NCBI GenBank assembly: GCA_015832175.1
Contig: WJXW01000014.1
Coordinates: 1,426,001 to 1,490,000, forward strand
DNA length: 64,000 nt
Direction: 5' to 3'
Origin: Paraphaeosphaeria minitans
Taxonomy: Eukaryota; Ascomycota; Dothideomycetes; Pleosporales; Didymosphaeriaceae
The translations under genes and the position numbers were made by a program. Within the stretch, counting starts at the first letter, position 1, and each line of letters opens with the position of its first letter. Below the pieces are notes generated by a model that was given only the letters and a program-made list of their open reading frames with translations, was not told the DNA's origin and made no database searches. Positions 9,647 through 21,668 of this stretch are shown here, piece by piece.

Positions 9647-10617
9647 TGCTCCACGACCCATCAGCAACGGTGCGCCTTTGCAGTGCGGTAGACCATGACA
9701 CGAGAAATCCTTTTTCGGTCCTCGCAAGGTGGCTCAATTGTGTTATACGTCTGGGTTGCAGAGGCTGCCACCCCACGAGGACTGGAGGGACACGACGCGG
9801 GAGTCGCACGTTTGACACAAAAGTAAAAAAAAAAAAATCACTTGGGCTGACCTAAAGAGAGCTGGGCCGGCCCAGCAAGGCCAACTTGGATTCCTAGCTA
9901 CTATAATCATCCCTTCGACCTTGAATGAACAATGCACGTGACTTGCACTGTCGATCGAGGTAACGATTCAGCCTTTGCAACACTGCCCGTGTAGAAGCGC
10001 ACAACCGACCATCCGTATATACGCCGTCAATTGGAAATCTCGCACAGCCTCACTCAACGAAAGAGACAGAAATGGAATAACAAGTATTCACATTGGCCGA
10101 AGAAATATGAGAAGCAGTCGTTACAGCAGCAAAAGGGATATCAAACAATGGTTTAGATGTGCGTAAAGAGAGGAAATCGTGATCGAGAAGCTGTGGGGCG
10201 CCGTTCGTTTCGAAAAGATGGGTATCTTGTTGAATCGGGTGCAAGCGATGAAAGCCTGAGACGGTGGGCGATGCTGAGGCGTTGATCAAATGTTTCTGCG
10301 GTAATGCGAGTACTGAAGGAGAAGTCGACGGGTGCTTGCGCAGCCAACGACATGCTCGATCCGTCTCGCGGATGCATGTACGTGCATGGAGCAAGCCAGG
10401 GGGTCATAGACCAGCTAACGGTGTGTTTGTACGTGGACGCCCTTGTGATCCACCATGAAATACTAGAGCGGCCATGGAGTCAGGCGTGCAGTTGGTAGGG
10501 CAGGCAAGATGCTATGCCTTATCAGTCAGTCTTCGGCAAAAGTAGAGTTGTGATGCAACTGACCTGTGGAGCTTCTCTGGGGAGCTTCTCTGGGGAGCTT
10601 CTTTGGGGAGCTTCGCG
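9647..10617. other. Intergenic, no gene recognised
   Basis: About 970 bp between RRP17 and the stop of the next minus-strand gene. It holds an A11 run at 9827-9837 and several short unrecognised frames. Just before the minus-strand stop, 10568-10615, is a 13-bp direct repeat (GGAGCTTCTCTGG) in about 3.6 copies, which would fall in the 3' UTR of the membrane-protein gene. Confidence 0.55.
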
Positions 10618-11175
10618 CTACTGGATTGGGCCGTGCTCGCCAGGTTTTTTCCAGACACCACCGCCCACGGCCTTGGAGATGCCCACGCCAGTGCCGGCGG
10701 CAGCGGCGACAAGGAATAAAGCAATGATGATCTTAACCCAAAGTCTCTGCTTGTTGCTCAGACTGTGGAAGAAGCTGCAGCCTTTGGCGCGCTGGCTGAT
10801 CTTCTTCTTCTCCAGGATGGCCTGCCGTGACGGCCACATTGTGCACTCCTTGACGCGTCCGTCGACCGACACCTTGGGCTGCTGCGTCGTGGCAGCGGAA
10901 AGAGGGGCACCGGACTCCATGTCGCGGTCGTAGACGTTGACGTTGACGTCGAGGTGCGTCTTGCTCTGGGGAGGGGCATCCATGGAGCGGCGGGCGTCTG
11001 GGTGCTTGTAGAAGGCGGAGAAGGGGTTCGACGCGTCGAGGCCAGTGTCTTTCTCGTAGGCCGCGGTTGACATGGCGGAGTCGGTGGAGGGCGGAGAGCG
11101 CAGCGTCTGCTGAGGCGCGTCCAGGGTTCCGACGGTGGCGCCAAAGGTAACGGGGTGCTGCGTGTTTGCTGCCAT
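10618..11175 (-). CDS. Fungal single-pass membrane protein, function unknown
   Basis: Single exon, 185 residues, ATG at 11175. The first 110 residues are polar and likely disordered (Pro/Ser/Thr/Ala-rich). Then comes a short conserved-looking segment CTMWPSRQAILEKKKISQRAKGC (quoted partly: CTMWPSRQ at about 115, Cys again at 136). A single hydrophobic helix at about 151-172 (KIIIALFLVAAAAGTGVGISKAV) is followed by a Gly/Trp/Lys tail. It has no signal peptide, so a type II or tail-anchored layout with a cytosolic N-terminus is likely. Proteins with a short polar head, a WPSR/Cys block and one membrane helix ending in GVGIxxAVGGG are common in Pezizomycotina, but I know of no assigned function. 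Confidence 0.75.
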   Translation of the reverse strand: MAANTQHPVTFGATVGTLDAPQQTLRSPPSTDSAMSTAAYEKDTGLDASNPFSAFYKHPDARRSMDAPPQSKTHLDVNVNVYDRDMESGAPLSAATTQQPKVSVDGRVKECTMWPSRQAILEKKKISQRAKGCSFFHSLSNKQRLWVKIIIALFLVAAAAGTGVGISKAVGGGVWKKPGEHGPIQ

Positions 11176-11847
11176 TGTGATGCAGGCGGGCTGCGTGTTG
11201 GGCGGGGGAAGAGGCGTGTTTGCGAGGCCTGCGGATGGTGAGGGCAGGTGGACGACGTGGACGACGTGGGCGACGTGGACAGGCGCAATCGCAATCGCAA
11301 TCGCAATCGGTGGGCGGGCGCGGGCAGCAGGAGCTCGGGGATGCAGAGGGGGAAGGAGCGTTGGCCAGAGCGGTTGGACCAGCAAGCAGCTACAGGCAGG
11401 GCAAGGCAGGAACGAACGAGCGAGCGAGCGAACGAACGAAGGAAGGAGCGAGCGAGCGGCGGGACGGTGCAGGGAGGGAGGGAGGGAGCGGACTGGCAGC
11501 GCGGTGGTGCAATGCAGGTGCGGAGAGCGGACTGGCTGTGAAGTGCAGTGCAGTGGGTGCAATGAGCGGACTGGCCGTGGGCAGTGGGTGAAGGGAGACA
11601 GCGGACGGGCAGCGCGGTGCTGTGCTGCTGTGATGTGTGCTGTGCTGTGTAATGTGCTTGTGTGGTGGATGCAGTGCAGTGCAGCAGCGGGCGAGGCCGT
11701 GGGCAGTGGGCATCAAGGCAAGGCAGGGAAGGGGGAAGGTGCAGATGTGCATGCATGCATGCATGCGGCCTAGGCGGCGATCCTCGTCGCACGTTGAGAG
11801 CCGCCGCCACCCACCCACCCGTCCCCAACAGATGCCCACCAATGGGA
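11176..11847. other. Upstream region of the membrane-protein gene
   Basis: Contains several low-complexity tracts: GGACGACGT repeats at about 11246-11280, four copies of CGCAAT at 11285-11308, GCGAACGA-type runs at 11412-11460, a GGGA run at 11470-11490, and TGCA repeats (11751-11764). Long open frames on both strands are products of this composition. No gene is supported. Confidence 0.55.
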
Positions 11848-12078
11848 CGCTCGACGAATGCCCACAATCTCCATCAACGCCTGCTTGACGAATGCCCACC
11901 TTGACGAATGCCTACACCTTAACTAATGCCCACCTTGATAAACGCCCACCTTGATAAACGCCCACCTTGATACATGCCCACCTTGATACATGCCCACCTT
12001 GATACATGCCCACCTCAACAAATGCCTACGTCTCTATCAATGCCCGCTCCTCCTCTGCCCACCTGGATGAATGCCCAC
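11848..12078 (+). repeat. 16-bp minisatellite (CTTGATRAATGCCCAC type)
   Basis: About a dozen imperfect units of a 16-bp element, in the forms CTTGACGAATGCCCAC, CTTGATAAACGCCCAC and CTTGATACATGCCCAC. The best-preserved run of six lies at 11932-12014; units decay towards both ends. There is no stable reading frame because 16 is not a multiple of three. Confidence 0.85.
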
Positions 12079-12172
12079 GCAATGCCCGCTCCTCCCATGC
12101 CGTGCGCCGCAGCTTGCTCGCTCTTGCTCTGGCCAGCCTCCCGTCTGTTTTTGCATTTTGGAGTGGCTGGCC

Positions 12173-12429
12173 CAGACCCGACCAGACCAGACCAGACCAG
12201 ACCAGACTACATCAGACTAGACCAAGACGGATTAGACTATACCAAACTAGACCAGACTATACACGACTATACCAGACTAGACCAGACTAGGCTAGATCTT
12301 ACCAGACCAGACTAGATCACACCAGACCAGACTAGATCATATCAGTCTAGACCAGACCAGACCAGACTAGACTAGACTTTACCAGACTAGACTAGACTTT
12401 ACCAGACTATACTAGACTAGACCATCTAG
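12173..12429 (+). repeat. ACCAGACTAG-type satellite, about 250 bp
   Basis: A dense array of ACCAG and ACTAG pentamers (ACCAGACCAG and ACCAGACTAG units) with degenerate spacers such as ATCATATCAG and CTTTACCAGACTAG. Near the right end a 19-bp higher-order unit (ACTAGACTTTACCAGACTAG-like) is repeated. It is rich in CTAG palindromes. It lies between the membrane-protein promoter and the ABC transporter 3' end. Confidence 0.85.
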
Positions 12430-12885
12430 GTCGCTGCCCCTGCCCACTCCACTCCAGTCGTACCTGCGTGTGCCAGCGTCCTCGTCATGGTCACAACGTC
12501 CGCTGCTGCTGCGTGCCCACGTGACTAGATACTCCAAACCACCGTATGCTCAGCGTTCACTCGCTCGCTCGCTCACTCGTTGCACGCCACATTCCTAGTA
12601 GACCATGTGCGTGTCCACAAACCATGTTTGTATGTATACAATCAATCTAACCGTAATGTACTGGTTCTCGGCCCACCTGCTGCACCCCGCTACCAACACA
12701 AACCCCCCCCCCCTTTATGCGATGCTCCCCATCTAGACCCTCCCTCCCTACCTAGCACCGCGCGCTACCAACCACCACCGTGGCAGCGTGCAATCTCCAA
12801 TCTCCAATTCCCACCCGTCCACGGTCCAAGTACCTAGGTATGCCTCCTCCTCTTCCATTTACCCTCGGCCATCGACTCGACGAGT

Positions 12886-15800
12886 CTACGCCGCCGTGAA
12901 GAAGTCCTCTCTCCGGATCCCGCTCCGATCGCACATGCTCTTGAAGATGCCGCCCCGGTCGTACAGCCGAATCGGCGTGTCGAGCTCCGCGATGGTGCCC
13001 GCGTCCATGACGCAGATGCGGTCGTACCCGATGATCGTCTTCAGCCGGTGCGCAATGCACAGCAGCGTCTTGCCGCGGAACCCGTCGACAATCGTCTTCT
13101 GGATCTTCTGGTCCGTCTCGAAGTCGACCGACGACGTCGCCTCGTCGCACACGATGATCTGCGAGCCCCGCACCAGCGCCCGCGCCAGCGCCATGAGCTG
13201 CCGCTGCCCGAGTGAGAAGTTGAGCCCTTCCTCCTCCACCATCGAGTCCAGGTGGATGCGCCCCGACTTGTCGTCCATGCTGGCCTCGTTGGACACCAAG
13301 TCTGCTTGCCGGAGCGCGCCCCACAGCGCGAGATCGCTGTGCTCGTTGAACGGATCGAGGTTGGACCGGATCGTGCCTTTGAAGAGCGTCGGGTCCTGAG
13401 GGATGATGGCGAGTTTGGACCGCAAGTCGTGGAGACCAATGGTGCTGATGTCGACTCCATCGATGCTGATGGCCCCTCCCGACAGCTCTGTGAGGCGGAA
13501 CAAGGTGCTCATGATGCTAGACTTGCCAGCCCCGGTGCGTCCGACCACGCCGATGCGCTCGCCCCCAGCAACGTGCATGTCGAGGCCCTTGAGCACCAAC
13601 GGTAGTCCGTCTCGATAACGCATCTCAACATTCTGGAACACAATCTCCCCATGTTCTGGCCACGTCTTCCTGACCTCACCCATCGTGAGCGGAGCCTCCT
13701 CTTCCAGCATGGTGCCGTAGTGGTGGATTCGCTCTGTCGCATTCATGTTGTTCTCAACCTCTGCGAGCTGACGTACCGTGAACTGAATCATCTGTACAAT
13801 GGTGAGGATGTAAGAAAGCACAAGCCCTGCAATGCTGGGGTTGACAGAGAACCGGGAGGTAACAACCAAGATGCCTGTGGTGAAGACAAGTAAAATCCCA
13901 ATCACGTCCAGACGAACGCTAAGCCAGCGCTGGTTGGCAAACGTGAGATAGTATGCGCTGTTCATGTCATCGATTGCAGCGCGGACGGAACGCGAAAACT
14001 GATGTTCTAGACCATAGGCACGGATGGTGGACGTGCCCATGACAGCCTCGCTGAAGCGGGCGAAGACGTTGCTGCGGAGGACGGCTTCGTGACGCTTGAC
14101 CTCGCGGGCCGACGCTCGATAGTAGGCAGCAGAGAACATGAAGACGAGGAAGAGGGGACCCAGCGCTATGGCGTAGTAATAGTAATAGGAGATGATGAGG
14201 ATGAAGACCGAAACGATCATGCCGAGAGTCATGAAGTACATGCGGATCGCATCGGTAAGTGTGTTGTCCATGACATCGATGTCCTTGGAGAATCGATTGG
14301 TGATACGTCCGAGAGGGGTGGTGTCGAAGAAAGACATGGGGGCTCTCAGAACGCGATGGATGGCGCGGTGCAGCATGACTTTACCGGCCTCGGTGCCAAA
14401 TACCGAGACCGCTATCGAAAAGGCAAACATCAACAAAGCTTGAGAGACGCCCAGTGCAGCATACACTCCAATCTAGTTCGGTCAGCGGAAAATCATCGAC
14501 AAAGCGGCCACTACTCACGTAGGCGCCTTCGGCATACCCGAACTTGTTGGACGTCCACCAGGACAACCACAAGCTCGTCGCGATGTTCGCGCCCTGTGAC
14601 AGTATGAGGAGCACAACCACGACGGGGCCAACCCACAAGCCACCTCCTGCTCGAAGGTAGGCTAGCCAGACGTCCCAGTCCACGGCTTTGGTAGCGCGGT
14701 CTTCCTCCTGCATCAGCGCTGCAGGCTTCTTCTTCTTCTTCTTGGCCATTTTCTTCTCCCCTTCGATTTCGTCCTCAACCGCATGTTCTTGCTCTTCCTT
14801 GATCTCTTCGGTAGCAGTCATGGTCATCAACTGTTGAAACTCCTTGTTGTTCGCCATGAGGTTGGGAAACGTGTCCACTGCTTGGATTCGACCTTCCTCA
14901 ACCCATACAATCCTATCGCATCGATCGAGCACGTGAAGCTGATGGGTGGCTAGGATGCGGCACTTGTCTTGAAGAAGGCCGCAGATGGCGTTGTCCATGA
15001 TGTGTCTTCCGACGTGCGCATCCACGGCTGATAACGGATCATCCATCAAGACGATGTCTGCATCGAAATAGATGGCACGCGCGATGTTCATGCGCTGCTT
15101 TTGACCACCAGACACGGTGATGCCGCGTTCGCCAATCTCGGTCTTGTCGTGGTTGGGAAGCATGTCAAGATCTGGTCGCAAGGCACACGCGTCGACAACT
15201 TTGTTGTACCAATCCTGCCGAAACTCCTTGCCAAAAACAATGTTTTCGCGGACAGTCGCATTCTGGATCCAGGCATATTGTGGACAGAAGGCACGCGATG
15301 CTCCAATCATGACTTCACCCGTCGTCCGTCGCATGTCGCCTGCTAACGCTGCTAGAAACGAGCTCTTGCCAGAGCCTACGCCACCTATAACAGCGATCAG
15401 CTCCTTCCGTCCGATCGAAAGATTGAGCTCCTTCAATTGGAAAGGAAGATTCTCTTGTCCGGCCGTTTCTGCCTATATCCCTTGTCAGTTCGAGCAAGCC
15501 AAGTGGGGAGGGGATGTAGGGGGGATAAGGCTGTACACAGCAGTGTTGTCAGGGTATCAGTACTCTCTATTGTCTCGTATGCGTTATACAAGGCCCGATT
15601 GTACTGAAAGTTCTGACCCTCGGCTTCATGACCATTCCCATGGTTACGTACCGAATCAGTTGCGGAGCCGCTACCGTTGCTCACTACAGACTGGACGCTC
15701 TTGCGCTTCTCTTTGTTCTCCTTGGTTTTCTTGCCAGGTCCCCCTTTTCCAGAAGCACCATCTTCATCTTCACGCGTGGGGTGGCGCTCCCAGGTAAAGT

Positions 15801-17752
15801 CTGCCTCTTTGATCACGACAGCTTCTTTTGCGTCGTAGTTCCACTCTGTATCCTCCTGGGCTTCTTCAGCCAGCAAAAATTCCTACATAAGCGTCAGCAT
15901 AATTAGGGCACGTAGACATCGGTGTCTTTCATGCTCGACTCCTTCCCGAGTACTGCAATAATGTACCCATTCTAAGACTCATGTATGTGAACTGTAACGA
16001 ACGTACCTGAATGCGCTTGACAGATGCGTTTGCATCAATGACTTGTCCGATCACAAGAGGAAGAAAATTAAGCGGAATGCGGAGAGAGTTGAAAAGGGCA
16101 AGCGAAGAGAAAACTCGTGCAGGGTTGAGGCCATGGTCGGTGAGGCTATTTCGTGTTAACTTGGTATTGATTGAGGAGCAAGATACACAGCTTGACAAAT
16201 GAACTGTAAAGGAAGGACGTACGAGTAAGTGATGAAAGCAAGCATAGAAGCGAACACAGGCATCGACATGCCAACGGCCATGATGCCGTTCCGAATAGCG
16301 AGCAAGATTTGTATACCCTTGATCTCTTTTCTTCTGATGTCGTCCACTCGCTCGAGAAAGCTAGTTTCCCATCCAAAGTATTTGACGAATCGCACGGCCT
16401 GCAAGATCTCTTGCGTCAGGCTGACTCGCTGGTCCGTGATCTTGTTGATGGCCATTCTCCGCCGGAAAAGGGAGCGCACAGCACGCCCAAGTAACGGCAT
16501 AGTGATGATAAGAATACCGATACCCGGAAGCGCGCTGTACGTCAAGTTTATGAGAAGCAGAGCAACCGTGATGAGAATCGCAATGGGAGAACACCAGATC
16601 ATGTGAAAGAAGCCGCTGGCCTGGTCTACGCGGTAAGTGTCTGTAGACATCAAATTGATGATGCGGCCGTTGGCCCAGCCTTGGCCATCGCCTGAAACTC
16701 CCTGCGGGCCTTGCGCGAGTTTTCCTTGCTTTTTCTTGAGCATCTTGTGGTACCACTTTCTTTCTGCTTCGCTTCCCGCTTTTACATCGGCAGGTGGCTT
16801 TTCCAGCACTGCTTTACCACCAGCTTTCGCGCGGCCGGAGAGTTTCATCGCCTTGTCGAAGATCACGGATATGAGCACAGCTCTTGCCTCACCGCCAATC
16901 ATCATTCCTCTGTACATGAATTGATTTGTTGCCATGCTTTGGAAGAATTGCATTGCCGTGATGCCAATGACGAGACCGATTCCTTCACCAATCGGAGGTG
17001 CAGGGCCGCCATTATGTTGGGCAATATACGCCTTGAGTGCGAAGTTGATCAAGTATCGTAAGACGAACGGGGCAACGGATTGAATGATGCTCGCAGAGAG
17101 CTGGCAAGCACCACCTATTATGAATTCCCATTTGAAAGTGTCAAAGAGTGCACCCAAAAGCAGTCTTTCTTTCCCAGCTTCTCTCCGTCTCTTGAATGAT
17201 GATTGAAGCCGTTCCACCATCACATCTGCGCTTCGATCTGGGTTCACGGTCCAAAGGTCATTTTTCTCGAGCGGTCGCTTGTAACCCACCTATAAGCATC
17301 CACGTATCAGCTCTCGCATCACCAGCTGTGCGTGACATACATACTGTCATAAGTGGGGCCATCCACTGGAAAGTAAGTCGGCTGAAGAAGCCGGCACTAT
17401 ACTCCCGCGATGGAAGTCTGGTCTCCGGGACCGGTGGTCTGTCGCCCCATTTCAGCGGGTTGAGTCTCTTGTGCCATTTTCTCTTCCCGCTGGCAGAACT
17501 TTTCGTATCGGACAGCTCGCTGCTCCACTCGGATGCACCGCTCTGCGCGCTGTGGAGCCTGGAGAGCGGTCGGCCTCCTCTGACGCTCTGGTTGTCGACA
17601 TGGGCCTCCAGGTCCTTTTCGACCTTTGCCGTCTCTACAGGTTCGCTGACGATGGATTCATAATGCTTAGGATCCACTGCGGCAGCTTCCTGATCCTGGA
17701 TACGCCAGTCTACCTCTTTTTCGTTGAAAGACGAGGACCCGGATCCGGACAT
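12886..17752 (-). CDS. ABC transporter, ABCC/MRP type (Yor1-like)
   Basis: Six exons (17345-17752, 16223-17289, 16007-16145, 15652-15882, 14519-15472, 12886-14472) join to 1461 residues, the usual size of fungal Yor1-type full transporters without TMD0. Layout: acidic N-tail, TMD1 (about 170-540), NBD1, TMD2 (about 880-1130), NBD2. NBD1: Walker A GGVGSGKSS at about 645, signature VSGGQKQR, Walker B DIVLMDDPLSAVD. NBD2: Walker A GRTGAGKSS at about 1244, signature FSLGQRQL, Walker B QIIVCDEATSSVD, and H-loop CIAHRLKTI. Yor1 is a plasma-membrane exporter of organic anions and drugs. A Lys-rich linker (KKMAKKKKKKPA) follows NBD1. Two introns are long for this genome (15473-15651, 179 nt; 15883-16006, 124 nt). 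The exact substrate cannot be read from sequence. Confidence 0.92.
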
Positions 17753-19158
17753 TGCGCGCAACGACAGCTCCGCGGGCGCGACTCGGGCGTCTTAGAAACA
17801 GAACCAAAAGCAAAGCGAAAGGCTTGATTCTGTAGTGAAAGTATTACGGGGCGGGGGATGTTGGTCGAGAGGTCAGAAGGGGCAAAGACAGGTTGGCGCC
17901 ATGGGGAATCAAAGACTCGGGACTTGTCATGTTACGACGTTCCGGGCAAGCGAGATTGATATACCTCGGAGGGCATGAAAAATGGTGAGGTCAAGAGGCA
18001 AGCTAGCGACGGCCCCAAGCGGAGATAAAACCTGCCAATCAGCTGCGAGGAGGTGCTGGCCCGTCGGGGCATGTTTCGCACCGACTCCCGAACAAAGCTG
18101 CAGGCGATGCCAGGTGCCATCTGCACAGTATCTAGATGCTCTCTGGCTCTCTGCTCATGCCTGGGAGTCGGACACAGCATTCGCAGAAGCGCAATCGAGC
18201 AGCGCGTTGCCTGGCCTGCCACCGTGCTGGCAGCCTTTGTTGAGCGCCAACAACGCGCAGTCCTTCATCCTGCATCGTGTGCCGGGCAGTCTAGCTCCCC
18301 AACTCTCCAGACTAAAAAGAGTGCTGACCGACTCGGAATGGGTGGGCGACATCTGCATACTAATCTGTCTCTTTGAAATCCGAAAATGGACGCCTCTATT
18401 GGCCACTTGAACTAGGTTCCGGCACTAGGTATGTCGCGGTGATCTGTCGTTAGCCACCGGTACTTCGTTGGACGAGGCGCGTGTTGGCAAATTGGTCGGC
18501 TCTGATTGTACCTAGCAGACGAAGGTGAGATTGATGCGGGACACCAAGAATTTTCCGAGCCCGCCTCCGAGCGTGACGTCTTTGAGCTTGCAACGCCGTT
18601 GCCTAGAGAACGTCTGGGGGAAGCAGGCGGCAGGTTCGCTCTTCGACCAACATGGATCGTGGGGGCTGAGGTAGATACGTGTTGAAAGGCGCCGGTTCAT
18701 CACGAATCGGTGTGCGGAGGAACAGTGCCTGCTCATATGCATTCTCCCCGACTGATCACGAAATGGTACCCCTTTATTGCGTGTTCGTCCGGATGCAGCA
18801 CGCAAGTCACAAGTCACAAGTCACCAGTATCTGTTAATGTTTTCCCAGCATGCGTGTCGCCAATCACATCTTGCAGGTCACTTTGTAATGCCATTGTAAT
18901 CATAGATGTGGACATGTGGCGTGTCGTTGTGGAACTTGATAATTGGCATCCAGCGAGTGCCTCGACGACTGTCTATTTCAGTGCTAGACCACCACTATCA
19001 TCTACCCGTCTGGCCTCGCCGTGCACAAATTCTCCTATCTATTCATTCTAGACATGCTGATGAGGAGAACCCACATGGAGAAAGAATCCAGAGAGTGTCA
19101 TGTGACCCTAGTAAAACATGCCGCAGCCAACATCCAGCGCTATTAAGACAGAAAGCTT
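17753..19158. other. Intergenic 1.4 kb, no gene recognised
   Basis: Lies between the ABC transporter start and the ornithine aminotransferase stop, so the left part holds the transporter promoter. Frames up to 142 codons exist on both strands but none shows a motif, signal peptide or family likeness. A short triplicated AAGTCAC motif (18809-18830) is the only repeat seen. Confidence 0.5.
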
Positions 19159-20727
19159 TCAATTGTCAACACCGATGTGCACATTTTTTTCACCAGGAGG
19201 CAGAACCTCCTGCTCTCTCTTGCCCTGCAGCTTCGGTAGCTCTTCCACTGCGCCCTTGATGATGGCAAGCGCAGAGTCGATCTCTTCCTCTGTGATGACA
19301 AGTGGCGGGGCAAAGCGAATGATGTTTTGGTGAGTAGGCTTAGCCTGTCACCCGGCGTTAGTATTCTGCAAATGCATCACACGTGTGATCTCGAGGGCTC
19401 TTCCTTACCAGTAGTCCCTTCTCTTTGAAGAGCATGCACAAATCCCACGCACTGTGTCCATTGGTCCTCTCCTCATCGATCACAATCGCATTGAGCAGAC
19501 CTTTGCCGCGAATAGTCATGACCATAGGGTTCTTGAGCCCTTCGAGTCCCTCGCGGAACCTTTTGCCTAATGTTTTAGCACGCTCAACCATGTTTTCTTC
19601 CTGTATGAGTTCGAGTGCTCGGATCGCGACTGCAGAGCCTAATGGATTGCCGCCGTAAGTCGAGCCGTGCGTACCAGGCTCGACTGTGAGCATGACATCT
19701 TTCGATCCCAAAACACACGAGACCGGGTACATGCCACCCGAGATTGCCTTGCCTAGCAGAACAAGGTCTGGTTTGATGCCGCTCCACTCATGGCACAACA
19801 TCTTACCAGTTCGTGCAATACCAGTCTGAATTTCGTCGCAGATCAGTAGGACATTGTGTTTCTCGCAGAGTGCCTTCACTTCTTGCAAGTAGCTTTCGTC
19901 CGGTACCACAATGCCAGCTTCGCCTTGGATTGGCTCGACGAGGAACGCGGCCGTGTTCTTGCCGTGTTCCTCGAGGACCTCGCGGACGTCGTCAACATTA
20001 TTGTATCTGATCGGCTTGTTTGTAGAAGGGTTGAAGCTGCCAATATTAGGGAGGTACGGGCCGTAGTTGTCTCGTGATTCGGGATCGTTGGACATGGAGA
20101 TGGCAGCAAATGTGCGCCCATGGAAATTCTCAGTCACAGTGAAGACCAACGCCTCGTTATGTGGTATTCCCTTCGCCTTGTAACCCCATTTGCGCGCAAT
20201 CTTTACAGCGGTCTCCACAGCCTCCGCACCGGTGTTCATTGGTAGCACCATGTCGAAGCCGAACGTTCGCGTGACGAACTCAGCAAAACGTGGGAAAACA
20301 TCGTTGTAAAAGGCGCGGCTGCTGAGTGTCAAGCGCGAAGCTTGCTCGGTCAAGGCTTTCACCAGCTCGGGGTGACAATGGCCCTGATTGACGGCACTGT
20401 AGGCGGAGAGGAAGTCCAAATAATGTTTGCCCTCGGGGTCCCACACAGAGCAGCCGCTTGCACGCGAGAACACTACGCGTAGGTTAGCCGATTCATGGGT
20501 GTTCTATACAGGCTGTGAGCAACCAGGCCCAGGCACCTACCGATTGGTAGAGGGTGGTAGTTGTGAGCAGCGAACTTGGCCTCGGCAGCGATTGCGGCGT
20601 CGGACGATTCAGCATGGTACTTGGTGGGATCAGGGGTGCCCGTGGGGTGGAAAGAGCGCGCAGTAGGCTTCAAGGCGGTCCCGTTCCCGACGGCCGAGGC
20701 TTCGTGCTGGATCGCGCCCAGGGCCAT
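19159..20727 (-). CDS. CAR2: Ornithine aminotransferase
   Basis: Three exons (20541-20727, 19409-20472, 19159-19344) join to 478 residues. The enzyme moves the delta-amino group of ornithine to 2-oxoglutarate, giving glutamate semialdehyde and glutamate, in arginine catabolism; it is cytosolic in yeast. Seen: class-III PLP aminotransferase landmarks [77 protein letters not shown], and [12 protein letters not shown] with the Schiff-base lysine at about 307. The C-terminal exon restores [20 protein letters not shown]. Compared with typical family members of about 440 residues it has some 30 extra N-terminal residues with no clear targeting signal. The next gene upstream diverges 1.6 kb away. 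Confidence 0.95.
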
Positions 20728-21310
20728 GGTCAATTGAGTGACGGTGGCGTGCGGATGGTTGGTCGTGGGCGCGGGTGCGGGGTGGCGGGACTATGTAGAT
20801 CGTCTTTGCGTAGGGGAAGAAGTTGAGTTGAGAGAGAAGCTGCTGACCGCTGGCCGAAGATGCCACTCCTTTAAGAATTTGTTTGTGGACCGCTGTAAGC
20901 CTATACCTGTACTTAGGGTACTGCTTCGTGTAGAGATGCCTTTAGGGATCGACCAGGCGGCTCAGCGCGGTCGGCGGCGTATTGTCACGGCTCTGGGAGC
21001 GCTCTGATTGGGCTGAGTCGCCGCCACAGGCAGCTGACCTGAGGTGGACATGTTCAGACGATGTGCCCGCAGTGTCTGGCAGGTAGGCAGGGCCGCAGGG
21101 CGAGGATGGAGGAGCGGAGACGAGGAGTTGGGTTTCTGATATGTAGTCGGCAAAAGTTGTGAGAGGTGATGATTTACTTCTCCTATTCTTGCCTGCAGCT
21201 GCGCCATTTGTCTGTCGCTTGGGCGTGTCAGCCGAACCGTGGACCTGTAGCCGGCCTGTCTCACGTGGCCTGTCTCACGTGTTCAAGGTTGCATCTGCAT
21301 CCATTGCGCC
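20728..21310. other. Upstream region of CAR2
   Basis: The CAR2 promoter side of a 1.6-kb divergent spacer. No gene or clear operator was identified. Confidence 0.45.
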
Positions 21311-21668
21311 CGGCAGTGATGCGTCTGGCAGTGATGCACATGACAGTGATACATATAGCAATGATACGTCTGGCAGCGGTACGTCTAGCAGTGTTACGTC
21401 TAGCGGTGATGCGTCTAGCAGTAATACGTCTAGCAGTAATACATCTAGCAGTAATACGTCTAGCAGTAAAACGTCTAGCAGTAAAACGTCTAGCAGTGAT
21501 ATACCTGGCAAGGATGTGTTTGGCAATAATGGGTCTGGTAATGATACATCTAGCAGCGATACGTCTAGCAGCGATACATGTGGCAATGATACGTCTGGCA
21601 GTATATATCTGGCAGTATACATCTGGCATGAATACATCTGGCAGTATACATCTGCCAGCATACATCTG
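21311..21668 (+). repeat. 15-bp satellite (AGCAGTAATACGTCT)
   Basis: More than 20 units of 15 bp, AGCAGTRATACGTCT with variants, run from about 21311 to 21668; the core 21400-21500 is the most regular. Because the unit is five codons long and lacks stops, three long frames cross it: Ser/Thr/Asn-rich and LAVIR-type on the plus strand, and TARRI/LLDVL-type on the minus strand. None has supporting context. At the right end units are replaced by CATCTGGCAGTATA copies. Confidence 0.9.

Noticed and set aside
10758..11867. 369-codon minus-strand frame rich in Pro, Ser and Arg
   Set aside because: It overlaps the membrane-protein gene in another frame and runs through simple repeats upstream.
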